Assembly (NCBI GenBank): GCA_022566735.1
Contig: JADFIG010000012.1
Coordinates: forward strand, 1 to 64,000
Source of the DNA: Pseudomonadota bacterium
Lineage (GTDB): Bacteria > Pseudomonadota > Gammaproteobacteria > Burkholderiales > Burkholderiaceae_C
Reading direction: 5' to 3'
Length of the DNA: 64,000 nucleotides
Shown: one piece after another, positions 38,096-46,238 of the stretch
Layout of the letters: the number at the start of each line of letters is the position of its first letter
How positions within the stretch are numbered: position 1 is the first letter of the stretch
Position numbers and translations under genes: made by a program
The notes under the pieces: model-generated
What the model saw: the letters and a program-made list of their open reading frames with translations, nothing else
What the model was told of the DNA's origin: nothing
Databases searched by the model: none

Positions 38096-38845
38096 ATGTC
38101 CACTGCTGCACAGCCTGACCCGACCCGCTTCATCCTGATCGGCACCAGCCACCCCGGCAACGTCGGCGCCGCGGCCCGCGCCATGAAGGTCATGGGATTT
38201 TCCGAGCTGGTGCTGGTGCGCCCACGATTCGCCGACGTGCTGGTGCAGGAAGACACCGTGGCCATGGCCAGCGGCGCCGCCGACATCCTGGTGCGCGCCC
38301 GCATCGTCGACAGCCTGGCCGAAGCGCTGGATGGCGTCACCTGCGCCATCGGCACGGCCATGACCCCGCGCGATTTCGGCCCGCCCACGATCACGCCGCG
38401 CGAAGGCCTGGGCGAGCTGGCCCGCACCCACGCGGCCGCCGGCCACAAGGTCGGCTTCGTGTTCGGCAGCGAGCGCCACGGCATGGCCAACGAGGACGTC
38501 TACCGCTGCCACGCCCTCATCAGCATCCCCACCCACCCCGGGTACGGCTCGCTCAACCTCTCGCAGGCGGTGCAGGTGCTGGCCTACGAGTGGCGCATGG
38601 CCCTCGGCGGCTTCCCGGTCACGGCCCGCACGCCGGATGCCGACCTGGCCGGTGGCGAGGCCGTGCAAGGCATGCTGACGCACCTGGAGCAGGCCCTGGT
38701 GCAGCTGGGCTTCCTCGATCCGGCCGCGCCCAAAAAGCTCATGCCGCGGCTCAACCAGCTTTTCAACCGGGCCGAGTTGCGCCAGGAAGACATCCACATC
38801 CTGCGCGGCATCGCCAAGGCCATCCTGGAGCGCACGGCCCGCTGA
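38096..38845 (+). CDS. trmJ: tRNA (cytidine/uridine-2'-O-)-methyltransferase TrmJ
   Basis: 249 residues. A SPOUT enzyme that methylates position 32 of tRNA. The fold is marked by S-H-P-G-N-V-G-A-A-A-R-A-M-K, V-F-G-S-E-R-H-G-M-A-N-E and the knot segment G-S-L-N-L-S-Q-A-V-Q-V. It is followed by cysE. An iscR/isc cluster, common after trmJ elsewhere, is not here. Confidence 0.94.
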   Translation: MSTAAQPDPTRFILIGTSHPGNVGAAARAMKVMGFSELVLVRPRFADVLVQEDTVAMASGAADILVRARIVDSLAEALDGVTCAIGTAMTPRDFGPPTITPREGLGELARTHAAAGHKVGFVFGSERHGMANEDVYRCHALISIPTHPGYGSLNLSQAVQVLAYEWRMALGGFPVTARTPDADLAGGEAVQGMLTHLEQALVQLGFLDPAAPKKLMPRLNQLFNRAELRQEDIHILRGIAKAILERTAR

Positions 38846-38950
38846 ACGGGCCCCACGCCCCACGCCAGCTCACAAGCCTGGCTGGCGCCTCGGGTCTTTG
38901 CCCGAGGGCTACACTTGCCGGCCATATTCGAAAAACGCACAAGCTCATTC

Positions 38951-39751
38951 ATGTTGTTTGCCCGCCTGCGCGAAGACATCGCCTGCATCCTGGAGCGTGA
39001 CCCCGCCGCCCGCACGGCCTGGGAGGTCCTGACCTGCTACCCCGGTCTCCACGCCCTGGCCATGCACCGCTGCGCGCACTGGTGCTGGACGCACGGCCTG
39101 AAGTGGCTGGGCCGCTGGGTCTCGCACTGGGCGCGCTTTTTCACCGGCATCGAGATCCACCCCGGCGCCCAGGTCGGCCGCCGCGTCTTCATCGACCACG
39201 GCATGGGCGTGGTGGTGGGTGAAACCGCCGAGATCGGCGACGACTGCACCATCTACCAGGGCGTGACCCTGGGCGGCACCTCGCTGTCCAAGGGCGCCAA
39301 GCGCCATCCCACGCTCGGCAAGGGCGTGATCGTGGGCGCCAACGCGCAGGTGCTGGGCGGCTTCACGGTGGGCGACGGCGCCCGCGTGGGCTCCAACGCC
39401 GTCGTCACCAAGCCGGTGCCTGGTGGCGCCACGGCCGTGGGCAACCCCGCGCGCATCATCGTCAACAAGCAGCAGGTGATGGACGAGAAGCAGGCCGAGC
39501 GCGAGGCCGTGGCCGCGCGCATGGGCTTCTCCGCCTATGGCGTGACCGAGGGCGACGACCCGATGTCGCAAGCCCTGCGCGGCCTGATCGACAACACCGC
39601 CGGCCACGAGCACCAGATCGCGCTGCTGTGGCAGGCCGTCGAGAAGCTGGCCGCCTGCGCCCAAAGCGAGCTGGGCCGCGACTGCATGCCCCTGGATGCC
39701 GCCAAGATCGAGAACTTCGACGCCGACGAGCTCAACCGCCTGGTGAAGTGA
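38951..39751 (+). CDS. cysE: Serine O-acetyltransferase
   Basis: 266 residues from ATG 38951 ([14 protein letters not shown]). It makes O-acetylserine, the first step of cysteine synthesis. The N-terminal helical domain is followed by hexapeptide repeats with G-I-E-I-H-P-G-A-Q and the catalytic H in [12 protein letters not shown]. The C-terminus is longer than the short E. coli tail and ends in an acidic D-A-D-E-L-N-R segment instead of the usual Ile. It ends before a strong terminator. Confidence 0.93.
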   Translation: MLFARLREDIACILERDPAARTAWEVLTCYPGLHALAMHRCAHWCWTHGLKWLGRWVSHWARFFTGIEIHPGAQVGRRVFIDHGMGVVVGETAEIGDDCTIYQGVTLGGTSLSKGAKRHPTLGKGVIVGANAQVLGGFTVGDGARVGSNAVVTKPVPGGATAVGNPARIIVNKQQVMDEKQAEREAVAARMGFSAYGVTEGDDPMSQALRGLIDNTAGHEHQIALLWQAVEKLAACAQSELGRDCMPLDAAKIENFDADELNRLVK

Positions 39752-39781
39752 GCGCGGCGCGCGCACCACGCCAGCAACGCC

Positions 39782-39803
39782 AAGGGGCCCCGCGGGGCCC
39801 CTT
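39782..39803 (+). terminator. Bidirectional terminator between cysE and the SDR gene
   Basis: A 10-bp stem (AAGGGGCCCC / GGGGCCCCTT) with a GC loop, followed by TTTG on the plus strand. It separates two convergent genes. Confidence 0.75.
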
Positions 39804-39830
39804 TGTTCATCGCGTCCGAGGTCTTGGCGA

Positions 39831-40625
39831 TCAGCCCAGCAGGTAGCCGCCGTCCACGTTCAGGCAGGTGCCCGTGGTGTAGCTGGCCGCGTCCGACGCC
39901 AGGTAGAGCGCCGCGCCGGCCATCTCGGACGGGTCGGCCACGCGGTTCATGGGCACGTGGGCCAGCACCGACTTCAGGATCATCTCGTTGGTGGTCAGCG
40001 CCGAGGCGAACTTCGTGTCGGTGAAACCCGGCAGGATGGCGTTGACACGCACCTTCTGCGTCGCGCACTCCTTGGCGAAGGCGTGGGTCATCGAGATCAC
40101 GGCCGCCTTGGTGATGGAGTAGATGCCCTGGGCCATGCCCGGGATCACGCCATTGACCGAAGCGATGTTGATGATCGAGCCGCCGCCCTGCTGAGCCATC
40201 ACCTTGGCGCCACGCGCGCACATGAAGAAGTAGCCGCGGATGTTGACGTCCACGGTCTTCTGGAAGGCGCCCAGGTCGGTCTCGGTGATGTGGCCGAAGT
40301 AGGGGTTGGTGGCCGCGTTGTTGACCAGGATGTCGAGGCGGCCGAACTGCTGCTCGATGGCGGCAAAGGTCGCGTCGATCTGGTCCACCTCGCCGATGTG
40401 GCAGGCCAGCACCGAGGCCTTGCCACCGGCCTCACGGATGGAGGCGGCCACGGCCTCGCAGGGTTCGGCCTTGCGGCTGGAGATGATGACGTGGGCGCCA
40501 TGGGCGGCCAGCAGGCGGGCAATGGCCTCGCCGATGCCGCGGCTGGAGCCGGTGACCAGGGCGACCTTGCCGGTCAGGTCGAAGGTGTTGGCGAGCGGGT
40601 TCACAGGCAGATGGGAGTTCGTCAT
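39831..40625 (-). CDS. Short-chain dehydrogenase/reductase
   Basis: 264 residues from ATG 40625. Classical SDR with T-G-S-S-R-G-I-G cofactor motif, N-N-A-A-T-N-P and the catalytic S-V-N...Y-S-I-T-K set. The nearest named group is FabG-like/DHRS4-type reductases. It forms an operon with the upstream phosphotransferase-like gene, which points to acyl-CoA or hydroxy-acid metabolism (inference). The operon is preceded by a palindromic operator. Confidence 0.88.
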   Translation of the reverse strand: MTNSHLPVNPLANTFDLTGKVALVTGSSRGIGEAIARLLAAHGAHVIISSRKAEPCEAVAASIREAGGKASVLACHIGEVDQIDATFAAIEQQFGRLDILVNNAATNPYFGHITETDLGAFQKTVDVNIRGYFFMCARGAKVMAQQGGGSIINIASVNGVIPGMAQGIYSITKAAVISMTHAFAKECATQKVRVNAILPGFTDTKFASALTTNEMILKSVLAHVPMNRVADPSEMAGAALYLASDAASYTTGTCLNVDGGYLLG

Positions 40626-40675
40626 GGCAAGGTGGTGCAGAGAAGTGCGTTCAACGGAAGGTGAGAAGCAACCGG

Positions 40676-41761
40676 TCACAGGCTGGATTTGGCGATGATG
40701 CCCAGGCAGCGCTGCTCCAGGTAGCAGGCGAACGGCCCGAAGGTCGCAAACGCCGGATTGCGGGCATGGCCTTCCTTGAAGCGCTTGTAGATCTGCTGCA
40801 CGATGCCCGCCAGGCGGAACAGGCCGTACACCGTGTAGAAGTCGAAGTTCTCGACGCTGAAGCCGGTCTTCTCGGCGTAGTAGCGCACCACCTCGTCGCG
40901 GGTGAGCATGCCCGGTGCGTTGGTCGGCTGGCGGCGCGAGCCCTTCATGAAGGCGTCGTCGTCGGCCTGCACCCAGTAGGCCAGCGCGCTGCCCAGGTCC
41001 ATCAGCGGGTCGCCCAGCGTGGCCATTTCCCAGTCCAGCACGCCGATCACCTTCAACGGATCGTGGACGTCGAGCACCACGTTGTCGAAACGGAAGTCGT
41101 TGTGGATGAGGCGGATGGCCACTTCCTGCCTGGGTTGCTTGGCCTCCAGCCAGGCCATGACGGCCTCGAAATCGCCCACGTCTTCGGTGCGGGCGGCACG
41201 GTAGCGCTTGATCCAGCCCTCCACCTGGCGACCGACATAGCCCTCGCCCTTGCCCAGGGTGTCCAGGCCGGCCTTGGCGGGATCGAGCTGGTGCAGCTCG
41301 ATGAAGGTGTCCAGCACGTTCAGGCAGAGCTGGCGGGTCCTGGCCTCGTCCAGGCCGAGCTCGGGCGAGAGGTTCTGGCGGGGGATGTTGCCCACCAGGC
41401 GCTCCATCACGTAGAACGGCGCGCCGATGACCTCGGTGTCCTCGCAAATGGCGTGGATGACCGGCACCTTGGGGTAGACCGGCTTGAGCTTTTGCATGAT
41501 GACCGCCTCGCGCACCACGTCATGGGCCGACTTGGCGATGTGGCCAAACGGCGGGCGGCGCAGGATGAGGTCGACGTTGGCGTAGCGCAGCAAGTAGGTC
41601 AGGTTGGACGCCCCGCCGGGGAACTGCTGCAGCTCGGGCGTGCCTTGCAGCACCAGGCCTTTCGATTGCAGGTAGGCGGTGACCTTGGCCACGTCCACTT
41701 CCTCGCCGGCACGGACCTGTCCGGCCTGGTCCACCAGGGTGTCTTTGCTGCTGTCGCTCAT
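40676..41761 (-). CDS. APH-fold phosphotransferase, ACAD11-N-terminal-like
   Basis: 361 residues. The aminoglycoside-phosphotransferase fold is shown by L-I-H-N-D-F-R-F-D-N-V-V (catalytic Asp) and I-G-V-L-D-W-E-M-A-T-L-G-D-P (metal-binding Asp). F-P-G-G-A-S-N-L-T-Y-L-L is the ATP-binding strand pair. The homologous N-domain of ACAD11 phosphorylates 4-hydroxyacyl-CoA, so this enzyme probably feeds hydroxy fatty acids into beta-oxidation with the SDR. It is unlikely to be an antibiotic-resistance gene. Confidence 0.85.
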   Translation of the reverse strand: MSDSSKDTLVDQAGQVRAGEEVDVAKVTAYLQSKGLVLQGTPELQQFPGGASNLTYLLRYANVDLILRRPPFGHIAKSAHDVVREAVIMQKLKPVYPKVPVIHAICEDTEVIGAPFYVMERLVGNIPRQNLSPELGLDEARTRQLCLNVLDTFIELHQLDPAKAGLDTLGKGEGYVGRQVEGWIKRYRAARTEDVGDFEAVMAWLEAKQPRQEVAIRLIHNDFRFDNVVLDVHDPLKVIGVLDWEMATLGDPLMDLGSALAYWVQADDDAFMKGSRRQPTNAPGMLTRDEVVRYYAEKTGFSVENFDFYTVYGLFRLAGIVQQIYKRFKEGHARNPAFATFGPFACYLEQRCLGIIAKSSL

Positions 41762-41818
41762 TCGCTGCGTCTCCTCGAAAGCTGCGCCGTCTGCGGGGGC
41801 GCATGTCTGAATCGCTGC

Positions 41819-41863
41819 AGTGTAGGAAGGCGGCAGTGATGAATCAAATGAATTGTTTGAATC
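41819..41863 (-). promoter_or_regulatory. Promoter with overlapping palindromic operator for the phosphotransferase/SDR operon
   Basis: On the minus strand TTGATT (41847-41842), a 17-base spacer and TACACT (41824-41819) form a good sigma-70 promoter. The -35 lies inside an inverted repeat: GAATCAAA (41841-41848), seven bases, TTTGAATC (41856-41863), arms matching at seven of eight positions. This is the layout expected for a TetR- or FadR/PsrA-type repressor of fatty-acid genes; the regulator is not in the window. Confidence 0.6.
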
Positions 41864-41900
41864 CCCGCCTATTCGCTCAGCAGATAACCACCGCGACCGC

Positions 41901-42503
41901 TCACGCGGCCGGCGGACGCTGCGCCGACTTCGGCCGGAACGCCGCGCACACCTCGGGGCGCGTCTCGATGTACGGCCCGCCGAGCAGGTCGATGCAATAG
42001 GGCACCGCCGCGAAGATGCCCGGCACCACCGACTTGCCCTCGGTGTCCTTCAGGCCTTCCAGCGTCTCGGCGATCGACTTGGGCTGGCCCGGCAGGTTGA
42101 GGATGAGCGCACGACCGCGGATCACCGCCGTCTGCCGCGACAGGATGGCCGTGGGCACGAAGCGCAGGCTGATCTGGCGCATCTGCTCGCCAAAGCCCGG
42201 CATGTCCCTGTCGGCCACATCGCGCGTGGCCTCGGGCGTGACGTCGCGGGGCGCGGGGCCGGTGCCACCCGTGGTCAGCACCAGGTGGCAGCCGGCCTCG
42301 TCGACCAGCTCGCGCAGGGTGGCAGCGATGCCGGCGCGCTCGTCGGGGATCAGGCGGGGCACCCACGCGATCGGGTTGCGCACCGCGCGGCCCAGCCAGT
42401 CCTGCAGGGCCGGCAGGCCCTTGTCTTCGTAGACGCCGCTGCTGGCGCGGTCGCTGATGGAAACCACGCCGATGCGCACCACATCGTGCGCGACCTCGCT
42501 CAT
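41901..42503 (-). CDS. mog: Molybdopterin adenylyltransferase
   Basis: 200 residues. It adenylylates molybdopterin before molybdenum insertion. The MoCF fold motifs T-T-G-G-T-G-P-A-P-R-D and L-P-G-Q-P-K-S are present, with S-D-R-A-S-S-G-V-Y-E-D near the N-terminus. The ATG overlaps the darP stop (ATGA). Its cofactor would supply an assimilatory nitrate reductase, fitting the nitrate locus at the right end. Confidence 0.9.
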   Translation of the reverse strand: MSEVAHDVVRIGVVSISDRASSGVYEDKGLPALQDWLGRAVRNPIAWVPRLIPDERAGIAATLRELVDEAGCHLVLTTGGTGPAPRDVTPEATRDVADRDMPGFGEQMRQISLRFVPTAILSRQTAVIRGRALILNLPGQPKSIAETLEGLKDTEGKSVVPGIFAAVPYCIDLLGGPYIETRPEVCAAFRPKSAQRPPAA

Positions 42504-43129
42504 GCCTGGCCTCCGCCGCCATCCGCATCGCCTGCCGCCTTGTCGGCCTGGGCCTGCACATCCATGGCCTGTCTGATGTGCTGGAACAGCTCGCGGAAGG
42601 CGCGGCCGCTGCGCTTTTCCGGCACCTCGGCGGCGTCCTTGCGGGCGCTGCGCACCAGGGCGCGCAGCTGCTGCAGGTCCGTGCCGGGGAAGGCCTCGGC
42701 CCAGCGGGTCAGCGCGTCCTTGTCGTCCGACAGCAGCTCGGCACGCCAGCGCTCGGCCTGGTGCAGGGCCAGGGCGTTGCGGGCATGGCCCAGCTGGAAC
42801 TCGGCCACGGCCTCGCGCAGGGGCTCGGCATCGACCTCGCGCATCACCTTGCCGATGAACTGCAGCTGGCGGCGGCGGCCCTCGAAGGACTTGGTTTTCT
42901 TGTAATCGGCCAGGGCGTCGCGCAGGCGCTCGGGCATGGGGATGTCGTCCAGGCGGCTGTCGGGCATCTCCAGCAGCTGCTTGCCCAGCGTCTGCAACTC
43001 ATGGCTTTCGCGTTTGAGCGCACTCTTGCTGGGCCGGCTGTAGCCGCCCAAGGCCTCGGAGGCATCGTCCTGGAAATCGCCGTCGAACTCGTCGTCGGCG
43101 TCGTCGGGGGCAGAAGGTCGTCGATTCAT
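42500..43129 (-). CDS. darP: Ribosome-associated protein DarP/YjgA (DUF615)
   Basis: 209 residues from ATG 43129. A late 50S assembly factor in E. coli. An acidic N-terminus (D-D-A-D-D-E-F-D-G-D) is followed by P-S-K-S-A-L-K-R-E, L-G-K-Q-L-L-E-M and Q-L-Q-F-I-G-K-V-M-R, all typical of the family. The divergent pairing with pmbA (62-base gap) is conserved in proteobacteria. Confidence 0.92.
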   Translation of the reverse strand: MNRRPSAPDDADDEFDGDFQDDASEALGGYSRPSKSALKRESHELQTLGKQLLEMPDSRLDDIPMPERLRDALADYKKTKSFEGRRRQLQFIGKVMREVDAEPLREAVAEFQLGHARNALALHQAERWRAELLSDDKDALTRWAEAFPGTDLQQLRALVRSARKDAAEVPEKRSGRAFRELFQHIRQAMDVQAQADKAAGDADGGGGQA

Positions 43130-43191
43130 GTCCTCGCTATGATACGGGTGGCCCGCTGTCGCGGGTTGCTGTCCATCTTCCAGACGCCCAC

Positions 43192-44592
43192 ATGCCCAAA
43201 GCCAAGTCCCACGCCCAAGCCGCCGCGCCCTCGACCGGTTTCGCCTACAGCCGCGAGCAGTTCCAGCAACTGATCGAAGACGCACTGGGCATGGCCCGCC
43301 AGATGGGCGCCTCCGACGCCGCGGCCGAGGTTTCCGAAGGCGCCGGCCTGTCGGTCTCGGTGCGCAAGGGCAAGCTGGAGAACGTCGAGCGCAACCGCGA
43401 CAAGACCATCGGCATCACCGTCTACCTGGGCCAGCGCCGCGGCAACGCCAGCACGTCCGACTTCTCGCGCGACGCGCTGCAGCGCACCGTGCAGGCGGCC
43501 TACGACATCGCCCGCCACACCGCCGAAGACCCCGCCGCCGGCCTGCCCGACGCCGAAGACCTGGCCCTGGGCAAGGCCGCCCGCCGCGACCTGGACCTCT
43601 TCCACCCCTGGTCCATCGACGCCGAGGGCGCTGCCGAAATCGCCCGCCGCTGCGAAGACGCGGCCATGGGTGTCGACCCCCGCATCACCAATTCGGAAGG
43701 CGCTGGCGTGTCGGCCCAGCAATCGCACTTCTGGGCGGCCAACAGCCGCGGCTTCCAGGGCGGCTACGCCAGCTCGCGCCACTCGCTGTCGGTCTCGCCC
43801 ATCGCCGGCCGCGGCCGCGACATGCAGCGCGACTTCTGGTACACCTCCGAGCGCGACGCCCGCGACATGGCCAAGGCCGAGGTCGTCGGCCGCTACGCCG
43901 CGGAGCGGGCGCTGGCCCGCCTGAAGGCCCGCCGCATCCCCACCTGCGAAGCGCCGGTGCTGTTCGAAAACACCCTGGCCGCCGGCCTGCTGGGCGCCTA
44001 CGTGCAAGCCACCAGCGGCGGCGCGCTCTACCGCCGCGCCACCTTCTTGCTCGACAGCCTGGGCCAGCCCATCTTCCCCAGGCACATCGACATCAACGAG
44101 GATCCGCACATCCTCAAGGGCAAGGGCAGCGCCCCCTTCGACGACGAAGGCGTGCTCACGCGCAAGCGCAAGGTCGTCAAGAACGGCGTGGTGCAAGGCT
44201 ACTTCCTCTCCAGCTACTCGGCACGCAAGCTGGGCATGAAGACCACCGGCCACGCTGGCGGCTCACAGAACCTGGTGCTGACGCACAAGAAGACGGACAA
44301 GAAGGACAACCTCAAGGCCATGCTCAAGAAGCTGGGCACGGGCCTGTTCGTGACCGAACTCATGGGCCAGGGCGTCAACTACGTGACCGGCGACTACTCC
44401 CGTGGCGCGGCCGGCTACTGGGTCGAGAACGGCGTCATCCAGTACCCGGTGCAGGAGATCACCATCGCCGGCCACCTGGGCGAGATGTTCCAGCAGATCG
44501 TGGCCGTGGGCGCCGACGCCTACACCTACGGCAGCAAGACCATCGGCTCGGTGCTGATCGAGAAGATGAAGATCGCGGGCCAGGGCAACTGA
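43192..44592 (+). CDS. pmbA: Metalloprotease PmbA/TldE
   Basis: 466 residues. Subunit of the TldD/TldE protease that degrades unfolded or modified peptides, including microcin precursors. The family block G-Y-F-L-S-S-Y-S-A-R-K-L-G-M-K-T-T-G-H-A-G and the C-terminal E-I-T-I-A-G-H-L-G-E-M are intact. TldE lacks its own zinc site and works with TldD, which is not in this window. Confidence 0.94.
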   Translation: MPKAKSHAQAAAPSTGFAYSREQFQQLIEDALGMARQMGASDAAAEVSEGAGLSVSVRKGKLENVERNRDKTIGITVYLGQRRGNASTSDFSRDALQRTVQAAYDIARHTAEDPAAGLPDAEDLALGKAARRDLDLFHPWSIDAEGAAEIARRCEDAAMGVDPRITNSEGAGVSAQQSHFWAANSRGFQGGYASSRHSLSVSPIAGRGRDMQRDFWYTSERDARDMAKAEVVGRYAAERALARLKARRIPTCEAPVLFENTLAAGLLGAYVQATSGGALYRRATFLLDSLGQPIFPRHIDINEDPHILKGKGSAPFDDEGVLTRKRKVVKNGVVQGYFLSSYSARKLGMKTTGHAGGSQNLVLTHKKTDKKDNLKAMLKKLGTGLFVTELMGQGVNYVTGDYSRGAAGYWVENGVIQYPVQEITIAGHLGEMFQQIVAVGADAYTYGSKTIGSVLIEKMKIAGQGN

Positions 44593-44729
44593 GGCCCGGG
44601 CTCCGCACGCAGCGGCCACTGCCGCCTGCGCGCCACATCCGCGGGTAAGCCCTCGTCAGATGGGGCATCGGCGTCGCATGGGCGCTCCTAGAATTTTGTG
44701 GCAACCCCACACCGAGGAGACCCCCCGCC

Positions 44730-45812
44730 ATGCAACGTCGTGCCTTCATCAACCATGCCGGCCTGGCCGGCGTGCTGGCCGCAGGTGCCGCCCCCGCCAT
44801 CGTCCACGCGCAAACGCAATTGCGCTGGCGCCTGGCCTCCAGCTTCCCCAAGTCGCTGGACACCATCTTCGGCGCCGCCGACGTCTTCGCCAAGAAGGTC
44901 CACGAGATGTCGGGCGGCAAGTTCCAGATCTCGGTGCATGCCGGCGGCGAGCTGATGCCCCCCTTCGGCGTCGTGGACGGCGTACAGAACGGCACCGTCG
45001 AGATGGCCCACACGGCGCCCTACTACTTCGTCGGCAAGGACGAGACGTTCGCCATCGGCTGCGCCATCCCCTTCGGCCTGAACTCCCGCCAGATGTCGGC
45101 CTGGATGTACGAGGGCAACGGCCTCAAGCTGATGCGCGAGTTCTACGCCAGGTACAACATCATCAACCTCCCCGGCGGCAACACCGGTGCCCAGATGGGC
45201 GGCTGGTACCGCAAGCCGATCAAGTCCCTGGCCGACATGAAGGGCCTGAAGATGCGCGTGGCGGGCTTTGCCGGCCGCGTCATGGAGCGCATGGGCGTCG
45301 TGCCACAGAACCTGCCGGGTGGCGAGATCTACCAGGCCCTGGAAAAAGGCACCATCGACGCGGCCGAATGGGTCGGCCCCTACGACGACCAGAAGCTGGG
45401 TTTCTACAAGGTCGCGCCGCACTACCACTTCCCCGGCTGGTGGGAAGGCGGCCCGCAGCTGGACTTCTACATCAACCAGAAGGCCTGGGACGGTCTGAAC
45501 ACCGAGTACAAGGCCATGGTGGAGTCCGCCGCCTCGCTCGCCCACGTCGAGATGCAGGCGCGCTATGACGCGCGCAACCCGCTGGCGCTCAAGCAACTGG
45601 TCGCTGCCAAGACCGAGCTGGTGCAGTTCCCCAAGCCAGTGATGGAAGCGGCCTTCAAGCACGCCATGGACATCTACAGCGAGCTCAACGAGAAGAACCC
45701 GGCCTGGCGCAAGGTCTACGCCGACTACGCCAAGTTCCGCGCCGACCAGAACCTGTGGTTCCGCTTCACCGAAGGCACTTTCGACCGCTTCATGCAGTCG
45801 GCCAAGCTCTGA
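44730..45812 (+). CDS. TRAP transporter solute-binding protein (DctP family)
   Basis: 360 residues, ATG 44730 after GAGGAGA. A twin-residue start (M-Q-R-R-A-F-I-N) and hydrophobic stretch to A-I-V-H-A-Q look like a Tat-type signal. R-W-R-L-A-S-S-F-P-K-S-L-D and G-L-K-M-R-V-A-G-F-A-G-R-V resemble the 2-oxo acid/lactate-binding TakP branch; the Arg in K-M-R would bind a carboxylate. Its membrane partners lie 430 bases further and on the opposite strand. Confidence 0.88.
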   Translation: MQRRAFINHAGLAGVLAAGAAPAIVHAQTQLRWRLASSFPKSLDTIFGAADVFAKKVHEMSGGKFQISVHAGGELMPPFGVVDGVQNGTVEMAHTAPYYFVGKDETFAIGCAIPFGLNSRQMSAWMYEGNGLKLMREFYARYNIINLPGGNTGAQMGGWYRKPIKSLADMKGLKMRVAGFAGRVMERMGVVPQNLPGGEIYQALEKGTIDAAEWVGPYDDQKLGFYKVAPHYHFPGWWEGGPQLDFYINQKAWDGLNTEYKAMVESAASLAHVEMQARYDARNPLALKQLVAAKTELVQFPKPVMEAAFKHAMDIYSELNEKNPAWRKVYADYAKFRADQNLWFRFTEGTFDRFMQSAKL

Positions 45813-45980
45813 GGCCGCCCTGCCCCGAGGCCTGGCGGGATCCCGACGGATGCCCGCCAGCCGTGCAGTTTGCCGCGGTCTGAGGCGGAATCTGCGCCAC
45901 GGACCGGGTGGCCCTCAAGTTGCTTGCGGCCCTGCCGAAGGCGTGCTCAGAGAGCACCGCACACCGCACACGGCAACCAC

Positions 45981-46193
45981 ATGGCCCACCCCACCTACAG
46001 CACCCCGGCACACCGGCACGCCCTGGCCTCCGACTGGAGCCAGCCGGCCCTGGCCCGCACCTGGCGGACCCTCAGCATGCTGCTGGCCACCCTCGGGGTG
46101 ATCAGCGCGGTGCTGCACTGGTCGATCCCCGCGGCCATGTTCTGCCTGATGGGCCTGTGGGCCCACGCCAAGCGCCAGGCCCACGAAGGTTGA
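45981..46193 (+). CDS. Possible small membrane protein (70 aa)
   Basis: ATG 45981, no clear ribosome-binding site. Host-like third-position GC throughout. One or two hydrophobic segments (L-S-M-L-L-A-T-L-G-V-I-S-A-V-L and I-P-A-A-M-F-C-L-M-G-L-W) lie between polar His-rich ends. It sits between the convergent TRAP genes. No family is recognised. Confidence 0.5.
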   Translation: MAHPTYSTPAHRHALASDWSQPALARTWRTLSMLLATLGVISAVLHWSIPAAMFCLMGLWAHAKRQAHEG

Positions 46194-46238
46194 GGCGCAT
46201 CCCGCGCCCCGCTCGACACCGAGCCGTCAGCGCCACCG

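Noticed and set aside
40676-41761. Aminoglycoside resistance gene
   Set aside because: APH fold only; sequence and SDR partner match the ACAD11-type metabolic kinases.
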